A DNA stretch of 64,000 bases, taken from assembly GCA_021324545.1 (NCBI GenBank), contig JAJPIX010000044.1, forward strand, positions 62,001 to 126,000. The letters run 5' to 3'. The DNA comes from Alphaproteobacteria bacterium (GTDB lineage Bacteria; Pseudomonadota; Alphaproteobacteria; Micropepsales; Micropepsaceae). Positions 46,578-56,336 of the stretch are shown here, in pieces (position 1 is the first letter of the stretch; each line of letters opens with the position of its first letter). The notes under the pieces are model-generated. The model was not told the DNA's origin. It ran no database searches and saw only the letters and a list, made by a program, of their open reading frames with translations. The position numbers were made by a program, and so were the translations under genes.

Positions 46578-46763
46578 GCGGTCTTCCCCCGCCGGACGTT
46601 GCCGCGGCTCCATCCCCTTCCGCAAGACGCATCCGTCCGGTCCGTTAAGGCGGCCCTGCGGCTCACGCGCCGCAGGCGTTGCGCCCTTTGGCATGCTAGG
46701 TTCGAATGGCCCGACATTCGAAAATTCTCCCCGATGCACGCACCCGCCCGATCAGACCGTGCC

Positions 46764-48341
46764 ATGGGCATGGCGCCGCAGGAGTGGCTGTTTCTGACGC
46801 TCATCGTGCTGGCCGGCGGGGTTTTCGTGATCGTGCTTGGCAAGGACACGTCTTGGGATTTCCGCAATTACCATTGGTACGGGCCATATGCCTTCTTCAA
46901 CGACCGGCTGACATTCGATGTCGCGGTTGCCCATCAGGCGAGTTATTACAATCCGTTCCTCGACATTCCGTTTTATGTGTTGGCCAACAATCTGCCGTCC
47001 TGGCTGGCGCTGGGCATCCTTGGCGCGGTGCAGTCGCTGAACGCCTTTCCGCTCTACCTCATGGCGCGCAGTTCGCTACGAATGGACGAGACGAAACTCG
47101 CCGCCGGCGCGATCACCATCCTTGGCATGACCGGTGCGCTGACGCTCAGCCTTTACGGCACGACATATTACGACAACGTGATGAGCGTCTTCGTGCTGGC
47201 AGGGCTTGCGATCCTTGTGACGAAGCGCGAACTCCTCGCACGCGGACCGCTGTCGAAAGCAGCACTGCTCAGCGGGCTCGCGGCACTGATCGTGGGCAGC
47301 GCCGTCGGCTTGAAGCTGCCTGAATCGCCATTTGCAATCGGCTTTGCGGCTGCGCTCGTCGCCCTTGGCGGTGATTTGAAGCATCAGGCCGCACGCATCG
47401 GCGCGGCTGCGGTGGGTGGCGTGATCGGCATCGTGCTGTTTGCAGGCTACTGGTGGTACGAGATGTACCATTTCAGCGGCAATCCGCTGTTTCCCTATTT
47501 CAACGAGTATTTCAAATCGCCGCTGGCGCTTGCCTCGCCCTATCGCGACATGCGCTTTATTCCGCACGGCATTTTCAACACGCTGCTGTTTCCGATCTCC
47601 TTCTCGATCAACTGGGCGGTGGCCGACGATCTGCCATTCCAGGACATCCGTGTGGGCGTGGCCTATCTCTGCGGAATCGCAGCGCTCATCGCGCTGATTG
47701 TGCGAGGCCGGGCGCGCGAACCCCTCGTCGCGCCGGATTCCGCAGTGCCGCTTTTTGCCTTTGCCGGCGTTTCGCTGTTCGTGTGGATCGCGATTTTCGC
47801 GATCTATCGCTACATCATTGCGCTGGAAATTCTCGCGCCGCTCCTGATCGTAACCGCCATCGGGCTGATGCCGCTGGCCCGCCGCACGCAAATTATCACG
47901 TTGGGCGTGCTTCTGTTCGCGGTAATCCTTTCCACACACAGCACGTTCCTGCTCAAGGTGCCGCTTGGCGATCCCTATATCGAATTTACCCCGCCCAAGA
48001 TTGCCCGACCCGACAAGTCCATGATCCTGCTTACGGGGCTGGACCCAATGGGCTACATGGCGCCGTCTTTCCCGCATAAAATTCCATTCCTGCGAATCGA
48101 CGGCTGGATGATGCAGCCCAACGACGGAACGAAACTGACGGCCGAAATGCGCGCGCGCGTGAATCAGTTCAAGGGCGATCTCTACACCCTGTCGAACCCG
48201 CTGGAGCTCGAACGCACGCACGATGCGCTGATGGATTACGGCCTGCACATCGACTGGCTGAAATGCCAGCACTTCAGCACCAACCTGGCGGGACCCTATC
48301 TGTTCTGCCCGCTTACGCGCATTCCGGGCAAACACGCATGA
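46764..48341 (+). CDS. polytopic membrane protein, GT-C-like
   Basis: Many TM segments; GKDTSWDFRNYHWYGPYAFFNDRLTFDVAVAHQASYYNPFLDIPFYV; precedes GtrB/GtrA-like genes. Confidence 0.75.
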   Translation: MGMAPQEWLFLTLIVLAGGVFVIVLGKDTSWDFRNYHWYGPYAFFNDRLTFDVAVAHQASYYNPFLDIPFYVLANNLPSWLALGILGAVQSLNAFPLYLMARSSLRMDETKLAAGAITILGMTGALTLSLYGTTYYDNVMSVFVLAGLAILVTKRELLARGPLSKAALLSGLAALIVGSAVGLKLPESPFAIGFAAALVALGGDLKHQAARIGAAAVGGVIGIVLFAGYWWYEMYHFSGNPLFPYFNEYFKSPLALASPYRDMRFIPHGIFNTLLFPISFSINWAVADDLPFQDIRVGVAYLCGIAALIALIVRGRAREPLVAPDSAVPLFAFAGVSLFVWIAIFAIYRYIIALEILAPLLIVTAIGLMPLARRTQIITLGVLLFAVILSTHSTFLLKVPLGDPYIEFTPPKIARPDKSMILLTGLDPMGYMAPSFPHKIPFLRIDGWMMQPNDGTKLTAEMRARVNQFKGDLYTLSNPLELERTHDALMDYGLHIDWLKCQHFSTNLAGPYLFCPLTRIPGKHA

Positions 48342-49276
48342 GCACCGCGCGCATCGCCGTCATCATTCCCTGCTACAACGAGGAGGCCGCCATTGCCCAG
48401 ACGGTGCGCGATTTTCGCGCCGCGCTGCCCAACGCGCAGATTTACGTTTATGACAACAATTCGAAAGACGCGACCATCGAGCGCGCACGCGAGGCCGGCG
48501 CCATCGTTCGTCGCGAGACGCGTCAGGGCAAGGGCAATGTGGTGCGGCGCATGTTTGCCGATGTGGAAGCCGATGTGTATGTCCTGACGGACGGCGACGA
48601 CACCTACGATGCCGCCGCCGCGCCCGATCTTGTCCGGATGGTGATCGAGGAGGGCTATGATGTCGTGACCGGCCGGCGTGTGGCCACTGGCGAGGCCGCC
48701 TACCGGCCCGGCCATGTGTTCGGGAACAAACTGCTTACCGGCCTCACCGCATTGATGTTCGATGTGCATCTGAAGGACTTGTTGAGCGGCTATCGCGTGA
48801 TGTCGCGGCGCTTCGTCAAATCCTTTCCGCTCACCGCCGGCGGCTTCGGTATCGAGACCGAGCTCACCATTCACGCCGTGCGCCTGCTGACGCCCATGGC
48901 GGAGGTTGACACGCGCTACAAGGAGCGTCCCGCAGGTTCGGTCAGCAAGCTCAACACGTGGCGCGACGGATTCCGGATCCTGTTCACCATTGTCGCGCTC
49001 GTGCGCGAGGAACGGCCGCTTGTCTTCTTCAGCAGCATCTTTGCAGTTCTGGCGCTTGCCTCGATCGTCCTTGGAATTCCTGTGGTGATCTATTTTCTCC
49101 AGCACGGCACGGTACCGAGACTGCCCACGGCTTTGCTGTCGGTGGCATTGATGTTGCTGGCGTTTCTGTCGCTGGCGAGCGGCCTTATTCTTGATACCGT
49201 GACGCGCGGCCGATGGGAGCAGAAGCGCACCGCCTATCTTGCCATTCCGGGTCCGCAGGGGCTTTCGCCCCCGTGA
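48338..49276 (+). CDS. GT2 glycosyltransferase, GtrB/DPM1-like
   Basis: IAVIIPCYNEEAAIAQTV, VLTDGDDTYDA, two C-terminal TM segments. Confidence 0.9.
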   Translation: MSTARIAVIIPCYNEEAAIAQTVRDFRAALPNAQIYVYDNNSKDATIERAREAGAIVRRETRQGKGNVVRRMFADVEADVYVLTDGDDTYDAAAAPDLVRMVIEEGYDVVTGRRVATGEAAYRPGHVFGNKLLTGLTALMFDVHLKDLLSGYRVMSRRFVKSFPLTAGGFGIETELTIHAVRLLTPMAEVDTRYKERPAGSVSKLNTWRDGFRILFTIVALVREERPLVFFSSIFAVLALASIVLGIPVVIYFLQHGTVPRLPTALLSVALMLLAFLSLASGLILDTVTRGRWEQKRTAYLAIPGPQGLSPP

Positions 49277-49701
49277 ATGCAATGTTCGAGCGGCTGTGGG
49301 ATTCGCGTTTCCTGCGGTTTGCGGCCGTTGGCGGCGCGGGCTTCTTCGTCAACGAAGCGGCCCTGTTCGTGGCCCTCAAATGGTTGGGATTTGGCCGCTA
49401 CGGCGGAGCGATTTTCTCCTTCCTTGTCGCCGTTACCTTCACGTGGTGGGGCAACCGCGTGCTGACGTTCCGGAAGGAAGCCGCAACGGCCACGCCCGCC
49501 ATCGTGGAGGAATGGGTGAAGTTCGTGCTGGCGAACGGGCTGGGCTTCCTCGCGAATTATGCGGTCTACGCGGCCCTCGTCACATTCGTGCCGGAACCAT
49601 TCGGCAATCCGTTCTTCGCGCTCGGCTGCGGCACGCTGGTGGGCCTTGTCTTCAATTTCACGCTTTCGAAGCGGGCGGTGTTTCACGCTCCCACAACGTG
49701 A
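49273..49701 (+). CDS. GtrA-family membrane protein
   Basis: RFAAVGGAGFFVNEAALFVALKWLGFGRYGGAIFSFLVAVTFTWWGNRVLTF. Confidence 0.9.
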   Translation: MNAMFERLWDSRFLRFAAVGGAGFFVNEAALFVALKWLGFGRYGGAIFSFLVAVTFTWWGNRVLTFRKEAATATPAIVEEWVKFVLANGLGFLANYAVYAALVTFVPEPFGNPFFALGCGTLVGLVFNFTLSKRAVFHAPTT

Positions 49702-50752
49702 CTTGCGGATCGACGGTCACCGCCTTCACGATGGCATAAACATTCTTCCCGGGCCTCAGCTGAAGCCTTGTGGCGGAGGCGCGCGTAATGCGCGCCAGCA
49801 GACCGACCCCGCCGCAAGAGAGCCGCACATCGGCCTGCGCCTCGCCATGATCGCGAATGTCGGCGATGGCCGCAGGCAGAACATTGTTGGCGCTAATTCC
49901 TCCGGGCTCTTCCAGCGCGAGCATCACGTCCTCGGCACGGATGCGCACCCGCACGCGCACGCCTCCCGGCCGTTTCAGCCTTGGCACGATCAGCTCGCCG
50001 CCATCGAACACAAGGACGCTCAGACCGTCGGGCGGCCGTTTTGACGAGACTTTCGCCTCGATCACGGCACCGAATGTCGTTTCGGCCATAAGGTCGAACA
50101 CCGATCCCTGCGCGACCACGCGGCCGTGCTCGACCCGGATCACCCGATCGGCAAGGCGCGATACCTCTTCCAGCGAGTGGCTCACGTAAAGCATCGGAAC
50201 GCGCGCATCATCGCGCAGACGTTCGAGATAAGGCATGATCTCGTCCTTGCGCGCGTTGTCGAGCGCAGCCAGTGGTTCGTCCAGAAGCAGCAGGCGCGGC
50301 GACGAAAGGAGCGCCCGGCCCAACGCCACCCGGCTTTTTTCGCCGCCGGACAGTTTCGAGGGCCCCCGTGCGCGCAAATGATCAAGGCCCAACATGGCAA
50401 TCACATGGGCAATTTCGCCTTCGCTGGCCGGATGTTCGGACCGCCGCCAGCCATAGCGAAGATTTTCATCCACGCTCATATGGGGAAACAGCCTTGCCTC
50501 CTGGAAGACGTAGCCGATGTTTCGCCTGAACACCGGCACACAAATCCGCTTTCCGGTATCGAGCAAGACCTGTCCATCCACCACGATGCGCCCTTGTTTC
50601 GGCCTCAGCAGACCCGCAACCGCGTTGACGATCGTCGTCTTCCCCGCCCCTGAAGGGCCAAACAGCGCGCTGATCCCCGGCCTGTCGATCGCAAATGCGC
50701 AATCGAGAGAAAATCCGGAAAACTCGTGTTGCAGCGAAATTTCGACGGTCAT
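49658..50752 (-). CDS. modC: molybdate ABC transporter ATP-binding protein
   Basis: FGPSGAGKTTIVNAVAGL, LSGGEKSRVALGRALL, C-terminal TOBE-like region. Confidence 0.93.
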   Translation of the reverse strand: MTVEISLQHEFSGFSLDCAFAIDRPGISALFGPSGAGKTTIVNAVAGLLRPKQGRIVVDGQVLLDTGKRICVPVFRRNIGYVFQEARLFPHMSVDENLRYGWRRSEHPASEGEIAHVIAMLGLDHLRARGPSKLSGGEKSRVALGRALLSSPRLLLLDEPLAALDNARKDEIMPYLERLRDDARVPMLYVSHSLEEVSRLADRVIRVEHGRVVAQGSVFDLMAETTFGAVIEAKVSSKRPPDGLSVLVFDGGELIVPRLKRPGGVRVRVRIRAEDVMLALEEPGGISANNVLPAAIADIRDHGEAQADVRLSCGGVGLLARITRASATRLQLRPGKNVYAIVKAVTVDPQVTLWERETPPASKA

Positions 50753-51444
50753 CGAGCAATTGCCGTCCGTGCGCGCGCCGTCAGCAACTCCGCGGCCAAG
50801 ACGGCCACGATAGCGATCGCGACAGAAATCGCGCACAGGCGCGCGGCTTCCCATTCGCCGCCCGGCGATTGAATGGCCGTGAAAATGGCGAGCGGCAGCG
50901 TGCGCGTGACACCCGGAATGTTGGACACGAAGGTGATAATGGCGCCGAATTCGCCCAGGCTGGCCGCAAATGCCGTGATGAGGCCCGAAATGATTCCGGG
51001 AATGGCCAGCGGCAGGGTGATCGTTGCCAGACGATCCAGCCGGCTCGCGCCCAAAGTCGCGGCCGCGGCGCTGAGCCCCGGATCGGCCGCTTCCAGAGAC
51101 AGGCGGATCGCCCGCAGTTGAAAGGGAAACGTGATGATGGCGGAGGCAAGCGCCGCCCCAATCCAGCTGAAGGCGAACCGGATCCCGAGATTGTCCAGCA
51201 ACCAGGCGCCGAGCGGCGCGCGCGTGCCCAGAACGACCAGCAGGAGATAGCCGATGACGACGGGCGGCAGAACAAGGGGCAGATGCAGCAGCCCGTTGAG
51301 CAGGTTCCGGCCGAAAAAACGCCCCCGCGCCAGCAGGAGCGCCGCGGCGAGCGCGAACGGCAGCGCACAGAAAACGGCCACGGTCGAAACCTTGAGGCTC
51401 AACAGCAGCGCCTCGGTTTCGGCAGGAGTCAGTGTGAAATTCAT
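50749..51444 (-). CDS. modB: molybdate ABC transporter permease
   Basis: LPLVLPPVVIGYLLLVVLG, FAASLGEFGAIITFVSNIPG. Confidence 0.93.
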   Translation of the reverse strand: MNFTLTPAETEALLLSLKVSTVAVFCALPFALAAALLLARGRFFGRNLLNGLLHLPLVLPPVVIGYLLLVVLGTRAPLGAWLLDNLGIRFAFSWIGAALASAIITFPFQLRAIRLSLEAADPGLSAAAATLGASRLDRLATITLPLAIPGIISGLITAFAASLGEFGAIITFVSNIPGVTRTLPLAIFTAIQSPGGEWEAARLCAISVAIAIVAVLAAELLTARARTAIAR

Positions 51445-51448
51445 GCTT

Positions 51449-52219
51449 TCAGTGCTCCGCAAATCCGTATCTGCGGAATATCGCCATGGCCTCCGGGCCC
51501 GTCAGATAGGCAAAAAATGCACGCACATCGGGAGAGGCCTGCCCTTTCAGGATCGCGAATGGATAGACGATGGAAGAATGCGTATCGGGCGGAAATTGCC
51601 CGACGACCTTCACCTTCGCGCTCGCGCTTGCATCCGTCGCGTAAACGATGCCGAGTGGGCATTCTCCCCGCTCCACAAGCGCAAGCGCTCCGCGGACGTC
51701 TTCGGCCCGCGCAAGGCGCGACTCCATTGTCGTCCACGCGCCCAGCTTGATGAGCGCTTCCTTTGCATAGATTCCGGCCGGCACATGATCAGGATCACCG
51801 ACGGAAAGGCGTCCATCGGCTCCCAGAAGCTTCAGCCAGTCCAGACCGCGGTTGATCGCCATCGGCGCAAGCCGCGAGCCGGACGGCGCGATCAGAACCA
51901 GCGCATTGCCGAGCGGTTCCAGTCTTGTGCCAGGCTCGACAAGACCGTGGGCATCGACATCGTTCATCCATTGCTCATCGGCAGAAACGAAAATCTGCGC
52001 CGGCGCGCCCGCCTCAATCTGTCTTGCAAGCGTGGACGACGATGCGAAGGCGAATACCGCGTCGTTTCCCGTCTTCGCCCTGTAGGTCTTGCCAATATCG
52101 GTCAACGCGTCGGTCAGGCTCGCGGCCGCAAATACGGTGATCTGGGCGGCACAGGCGGGCAAGACTGAAAGAGCTACGGCGGCGATGACGGCAAGAATGG
52201 TTTTGTGCAGGTCCGGCAT
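51449..52219 (-). CDS. modA: molybdate ABC transporter substrate-binding protein
   Basis: ITVFAAASLTDALTDIGKTYRAKTGNDAVFAFASSSTLARQIEAGAPAQIFVSADEQWMN. Confidence 0.94.
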   Translation of the reverse strand: MPDLHKTILAVIAAVALSVLPACAAQITVFAAASLTDALTDIGKTYRAKTGNDAVFAFASSSTLARQIEAGAPAQIFVSADEQWMNDVDAHGLVEPGTRLEPLGNALVLIAPSGSRLAPMAINRGLDWLKLLGADGRLSVGDPDHVPAGIYAKEALIKLGAWTTMESRLARAEDVRGALALVERGECPLGIVYATDASASAKVKVVGQFPPDTHSSIVYPFAILKGQASPDVRAFFAYLTGPEAMAIFRRYGFAEH

Positions 52220-52340
52220 GAAGATAGGCCCCTCACGTGACATCCATATCACAGGCGAAGGCCGCTTTTGTACTGCGCGGCAGGCCCTTCGCCAATCGGA
52301 CTGCGCTTGACCGGATGCTGTCGCTCACTACGCTTCCTCC

Positions 52341-54146
52341 GTGGAGCCGGGGGGTCTCTGGGTGAGGGACGCAGCCACTGCATGCGCGGGCCTATGCGCT
52401 TTGGCGCTTGTGGCGGTCCCGTGCATGGCTGGCGCACAGGAAGCTCCGGCGAACCCGTCCACCGCATTTCCGTCCGCGCTCGCACCCGTGGATCAGAGGC
52501 CCGACGCCCAGCAGATGGCGACGAACGCGACCGTGTTCGTGCCCTCGACCTATGTTGTGCGCTACGACCGCTGGACGCCGGAGGATGAGCGCGGCTTCGG
52601 CGAGTTCCTCGCAGCAATCGGCGATTCCGGCTGCAGGACGGTCAACGACTGCCTGCACAATCCCGCCAACCCGTTTCATGCGAGCGACGCGGCGGGCATC
52701 TATTTCCATTCCGACTGCGCGGACCTGCCCTACGTGCTGCGGGCCTACTACGCGTGGAAGCGTGGGCTTCCGTTTTCCTATGTCAGCGCCGTTACGCCAC
52801 GCGGCGCTACCCGCGACATCCGCTATACGAAAGACGGCAACGAGGTTGTCGAGCGGCACGATGTGCTGACCGGGTCCGTGTCGGGATACGAGCTTCTGGA
52901 AACCCTGCGCGACACCATTTCTTCGGCCACCTATCGCATCCACCCTGATCTGGACGATCCGCCGCCCGATCTCTATTCGCCGGCGATCAGCGTCAAATCC
53001 ATCCGGCCCGGAACGGTGATCTACGATCCAAACGGGCATCTCGCCACGATCTATCGCGTGGATCCCGACGGCCGCATCGAATATATCGACGCCCATCCCG
53101 ACAACTCGCTCACGCGCGGCTTCTACGATCTCCGATTCGTGCGCTCGCGCCCGGGCATGGGCGCAGGCTTCAAGAACTGGCGGCCGATGACGCTTGTTGG
53201 CGGCGTGCGGCGAGACGATGGCGCGCTCGTGGGCGGCCATGTGGAAATCGCGCGCAACAAGGACATTCCCGATTTCTCCGACGAACAATATTTCGGCAAC
53301 GGCCCAAGGCCTACAGATTCCGATTGGGCTAGCGGCGTTTTCCGGCTGAATGGCGAGATCATGGACTACTACGATTTTGTGCGTGCGGTGCTGGCGGGCG
53401 GAAAGCTTCAGTTCGACCCGCTGAAGGAGATGCACGACATGGTCGTCTCCAATTGCAATGACCTGCATTACCGCGCCGACGCGGTGAATCTGGCGCTCGC
53501 GGCCGGCCTCCAGAACCGGCCCGAACCCGAGCGCCTTCCGCCAAACATTTATGGAACCGAGGGAGACTGGGAGACATACTCCACGCCGTCGCGCGATGCG
53601 CGGCTGAAAACGGCCTTCAAGGAACTGCGCGATCAGACCGAGCGCTTCGTGCGCATGTATCAGGCGGGCGACAGGAAGCTTGTCTACAAGGGCGATGATC
53701 TTGTCGCCGATCTGCTTGCCATCTATGACCGCGACGCCGCTGCCTGCACGCTGACCTACACGCGCTCCGACAGCACGCGGTTGACGCTTACCTACGAGGA
53801 AATGCGCAGACGCCTGTTCCGCATGTCATTCGACCCCTATCAGTGCGTCGAGCGGCGCTGGGGCGCTGCCGACCCGGCTGAATTGTCAACATGCCATGAT
53901 GACGCCGACAAGCAGGCCTGGTATGCGGCCGAGCAAAATCTGCGCAACCAGATCGACCGCACCTATGACGCCAAAATGGATTTCACGCGGGGGGAATTGT
54001 TGTCTCCCGGCCCCGGGAAAGGCGTTGCCGCCCCGCCCGACATCGATGTGCGCGCCTGGCTTATGCGAATGCGCGGCGTGCGCCCCGGCAAGCCGTGGCC
54101 TTCCGCCCAGGACGCCACGGCGGCAGCCCTGTCGCCAGAAAAATGA
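52341..54146 (+). CDS. secreted protein of unknown function with NlpC/P60-like Cys-His pattern
   Basis: Long coding frame with signal peptide; DCADLPYVLRAYYAW and PGTVIYDPNGHLATIYRVDPDGRIEYIDAHPD. Confidence 0.75.
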   Translation: MEPGGLWVRDAATACAGLCALALVAVPCMAGAQEAPANPSTAFPSALAPVDQRPDAQQMATNATVFVPSTYVVRYDRWTPEDERGFGEFLAAIGDSGCRTVNDCLHNPANPFHASDAAGIYFHSDCADLPYVLRAYYAWKRGLPFSYVSAVTPRGATRDIRYTKDGNEVVERHDVLTGSVSGYELLETLRDTISSATYRIHPDLDDPPPDLYSPAISVKSIRPGTVIYDPNGHLATIYRVDPDGRIEYIDAHPDNSLTRGFYDLRFVRSRPGMGAGFKNWRPMTLVGGVRRDDGALVGGHVEIARNKDIPDFSDEQYFGNGPRPTDSDWASGVFRLNGEIMDYYDFVRAVLAGGKLQFDPLKEMHDMVVSNCNDLHYRADAVNLALAAGLQNRPEPERLPPNIYGTEGDWETYSTPSRDARLKTAFKELRDQTERFVRMYQAGDRKLVYKGDDLVADLLAIYDRDAAACTLTYTRSDSTRLTLTYEEMRRRLFRMSFDPYQCVERRWGAADPAELSTCHDDADKQAWYAAEQNLRNQIDRTYDAKMDFTRGELLSPGPGKGVAAPPDIDVRAWLMRMRGVRPGKPWPSAQDATAAALSPEK

Positions 54147-54194
54147 AACGGGAGGCATCCCGTCCCCTGCCGGACAGCACGAAAATTGGCGGGG

Positions 54195-55340
54195 CTATTT
54201 CTTCCCGCCGCCGCTGCGCACATAGAGCGCCCACAGCCTGCCCACCATTGCCTGGTTGGCATTGCTGGATTTTGCCGCGGTCTGGAACGCGCGCAGGGCA
54301 TCGTCGCGCCGGCCGAGCGCGAGATAGGTCTGCCCCAGAAGCATCTGGGCGGCGTCCTTGTCGGATGGGCCCTTCTGCATGCCGGCCTGGATGGCGCGCA
54401 GGGCATCATCGTTGCGCCCATAACCCAGATAGTCCTCGCCCAGCCTGAGATAGGCATCGCCGTTCTGGGCCTTGGCTGCGGCCGCTTCTTCCTTGGCCAG
54501 GTTCGCCTGATCGGCGGCGATCTGTTTTGCCGTCAGTGCTTCCAGGCGCTGCTCGCGCTCGCCCGAAAGAACACCGGCCTTGTCGCCAGCCTGCTCCACC
54601 TGCTGGGCCTCACCGGGAACGCCGAACTGAAGCGCCATTTGCGCCAATAGCGAGTAATCATCGGCCCCCTTCATCGCGCCCGTGCGGAATTTCAGGCGAT
54701 AGAGGTCGAACGACTGCCGGTCGCTCATGCCGCGCGCATTGCCTGCGCTCGTCAGGAGGTCTTTCCAGTAAGTGGGGTCGTTGGTCTGCTCTACGAGCCG
54801 CTCCAGCGTATCGCGCATCGTGTCGGTATCGCCGGCCCGGAACGCCGCAGAGACCAAAAGCTTCAGGACCTGGGTCGAATTGCCGAGGCCCTTCAGATAG
54901 CGCACGGCGCCACTGTAATCGCCCGACAGATAATACGCCTGGGCCACGACAACCTGATCGTTGAAGGTGAGCTGCCCGCGAAGCTGTTCAGCGTCCGCGA
55001 TTGCATCGCGATAACGGCCCGCGTTGTAGTCATTCACGAACTTGGCCTTGCCGCTACCGCCCGAGCCCGTCTTGGCTGCAATGTACGCCTTTGTCTGATC
55101 TACAGCCTGTTGCTCGCTGGCCGTCAGATTGCCGACAGCTGCGGCTTCCTGGACCTTCGCAAGGGCGGCACTTCCCTTGCCTTCGTTGGCAAGGGCGATG
55201 GCTGCTTTCAGAGCGTTGCCCACGGCCGGACGCACGGTGGCCGCCTCTGCCACCACGGCCGTCTCTACACAGGCCAGGGTGAACGCGGCAGTCCCCATCG
55301 CCAGCGCCGCCGCCAGGGCGCGAACATGATTCGAAATCAT
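54195..55340 (-). CDS. secreted TPR-like repeat protein
   Basis: Signal peptide MISNHVRALAAALAMGTAAFTLA; TPR-like helices (AYLRLGEDYLGYGRNDDALRAIQAGMQKG). Confidence 0.83.
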   Translation of the reverse strand: MISNHVRALAAALAMGTAAFTLACVETAVVAEAATVRPAVGNALKAAIALANEGKGSAALAKVQEAAAVGNLTASEQQAVDQTKAYIAAKTGSGGSGKAKFVNDYNAGRYRDAIADAEQLRGQLTFNDQVVVAQAYYLSGDYSGAVRYLKGLGNSTQVLKLLVSAAFRAGDTDTMRDTLERLVEQTNDPTYWKDLLTSAGNARGMSDRQSFDLYRLKFRTGAMKGADDYSLLAQMALQFGVPGEAQQVEQAGDKAGVLSGEREQRLEALTAKQIAADQANLAKEEAAAAKAQNGDAYLRLGEDYLGYGRNDDALRAIQAGMQKGPSDKDAAQMLLGQTYLALGRRDDALRAFQTAAKSSNANQAMVGRLWALYVRSGGGKK

Positions 55341-55415
55341 CCTAAGACCTCTTGTAATTGCAACGGTCCCGGACGCATGCGGCCGCATGGTCCGTGTGCC
55401 GCGGCCGCCCCTCAT

Positions 55416-55844
55416 TTATTGAACATAAGATTCCGTGCCGACGATTCCAATCTTGACCGCACCCCGGCGCTGGGCATCCGCCATCACTTTTGCGACAGTG
55501 TCATATTTCGCCAGCCGGTTGGCGCTGATGTGGATCTCGTCCTGTTCGGAGGTGTTGTTCTTGCCGATGTTGTAGAAATAGCTGTCGAGCGTGGCCATAT
55601 CGACGGGCTGCCCGTCCCATGTGATCGAACCGTCGAAATCCACGTTGATGTTGTGCACCGTGGGCTGAATCGGCGGCGGTTTCTGGTTGGGATTGGGCAT
55701 GTCCAGCTTCACGGCATGGGTCTGGATCGGCAGCGTGACGATCAGCATGACCAGAAGGACGAGCATCACGTCGATCAGCGGCGTGGTGTTCATCTCCACC
55801 ATCACCTCATCGTCGCCGGTTGGTGAACCAACATTCATCGCCAT
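55416..55844 (-). CDS. ExbD/TolR family protein
   Basis: VEMNTTPLIDVMLVLLVMLIVTLP. Confidence 0.93.
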   Translation of the reverse strand: MAMNVGSPTGDDEVMVEMNTTPLIDVMLVLLVMLIVTLPIQTHAVKLDMPNPNQKPPPIQPTVHNINVDFDGSITWDGQPVDMATLDSYFYNIGKNNTSEQDEIHISANRLAKYDTVAKVMADAQRRGAVKIGIVGTESYVQ

Positions 55845-55856
55845 GATGAGTAATCC

Positions 55857-56306
55857 TTACTGATTCGGGTTGTTGGTGGGCTGCAGGATAAAGCCGACCT
55901 TCTGGATGGCCGCCCGCTGCGCGTCGTAGACGATGGTGCCGACCGACTGGAATCGCGCGTTGCGATCGCCGCGAATGTGCACCTCGGGCAAGGGCTTTCC
56001 GGCGTTGTGCGCCCTGATCACGGCCTGTTCCATGCGCTGGATGATCTCGTTGTTATTCGTGATCAGCTCGTTGTTGTAATAGACGTTGTCCTTGCTATCG
56101 ACCGCGATGACAATGTTTTCAGGCTTCGTCTGCGTGGGAATGTTCCGCGCATTCGGAAGCTGCACCGGGATCAGTTTGAGAGCCACCGGAATGGTGATGA
56201 GGAAGATGATGAGCAGAACGAGCATCACGTCCACCAGCGGCGTGGTGTTGATCGTGGTGTTCAGTTCTGCCTCATCGCCTTCTGCCGAATGGACGTTGAT
56301 GGACAT
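55857..56306 (-). CDS. ExbD/TolR family protein (second copy)
   Basis: INTTPLVDVMLVLLIIFLITIPVAL. Confidence 0.93.
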   Translation of the reverse strand: MSINVHSAEGDEAELNTTINTTPLVDVMLVLLIIFLITIPVALKLIPVQLPNARNIPTQTKPENIVIAVDSKDNVYYNNELITNNNEIIQRMEQAVIRAHNAGKPLPEVHIRGDRNARFQSVGTIVYDAQRAAIQKVGFILQPTNNPNQ

Positions 56307-56336
56307 GGCTTACGATCCTTATCGCCCCTCTGGTTC

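Noticed and set aside
47076-48335. 419-aa minus ORF opposite the polytopic GT-like gene
   Set aside because: Arg/His/Gln-rich shadow of a hydrophobic TM-coding sequence.
52220-52340. Molybdenum cofactor riboswitch or ModE box upstream of modA
   Set aside because: No recognisable conserved structure or ModE palindrome in the spacer.
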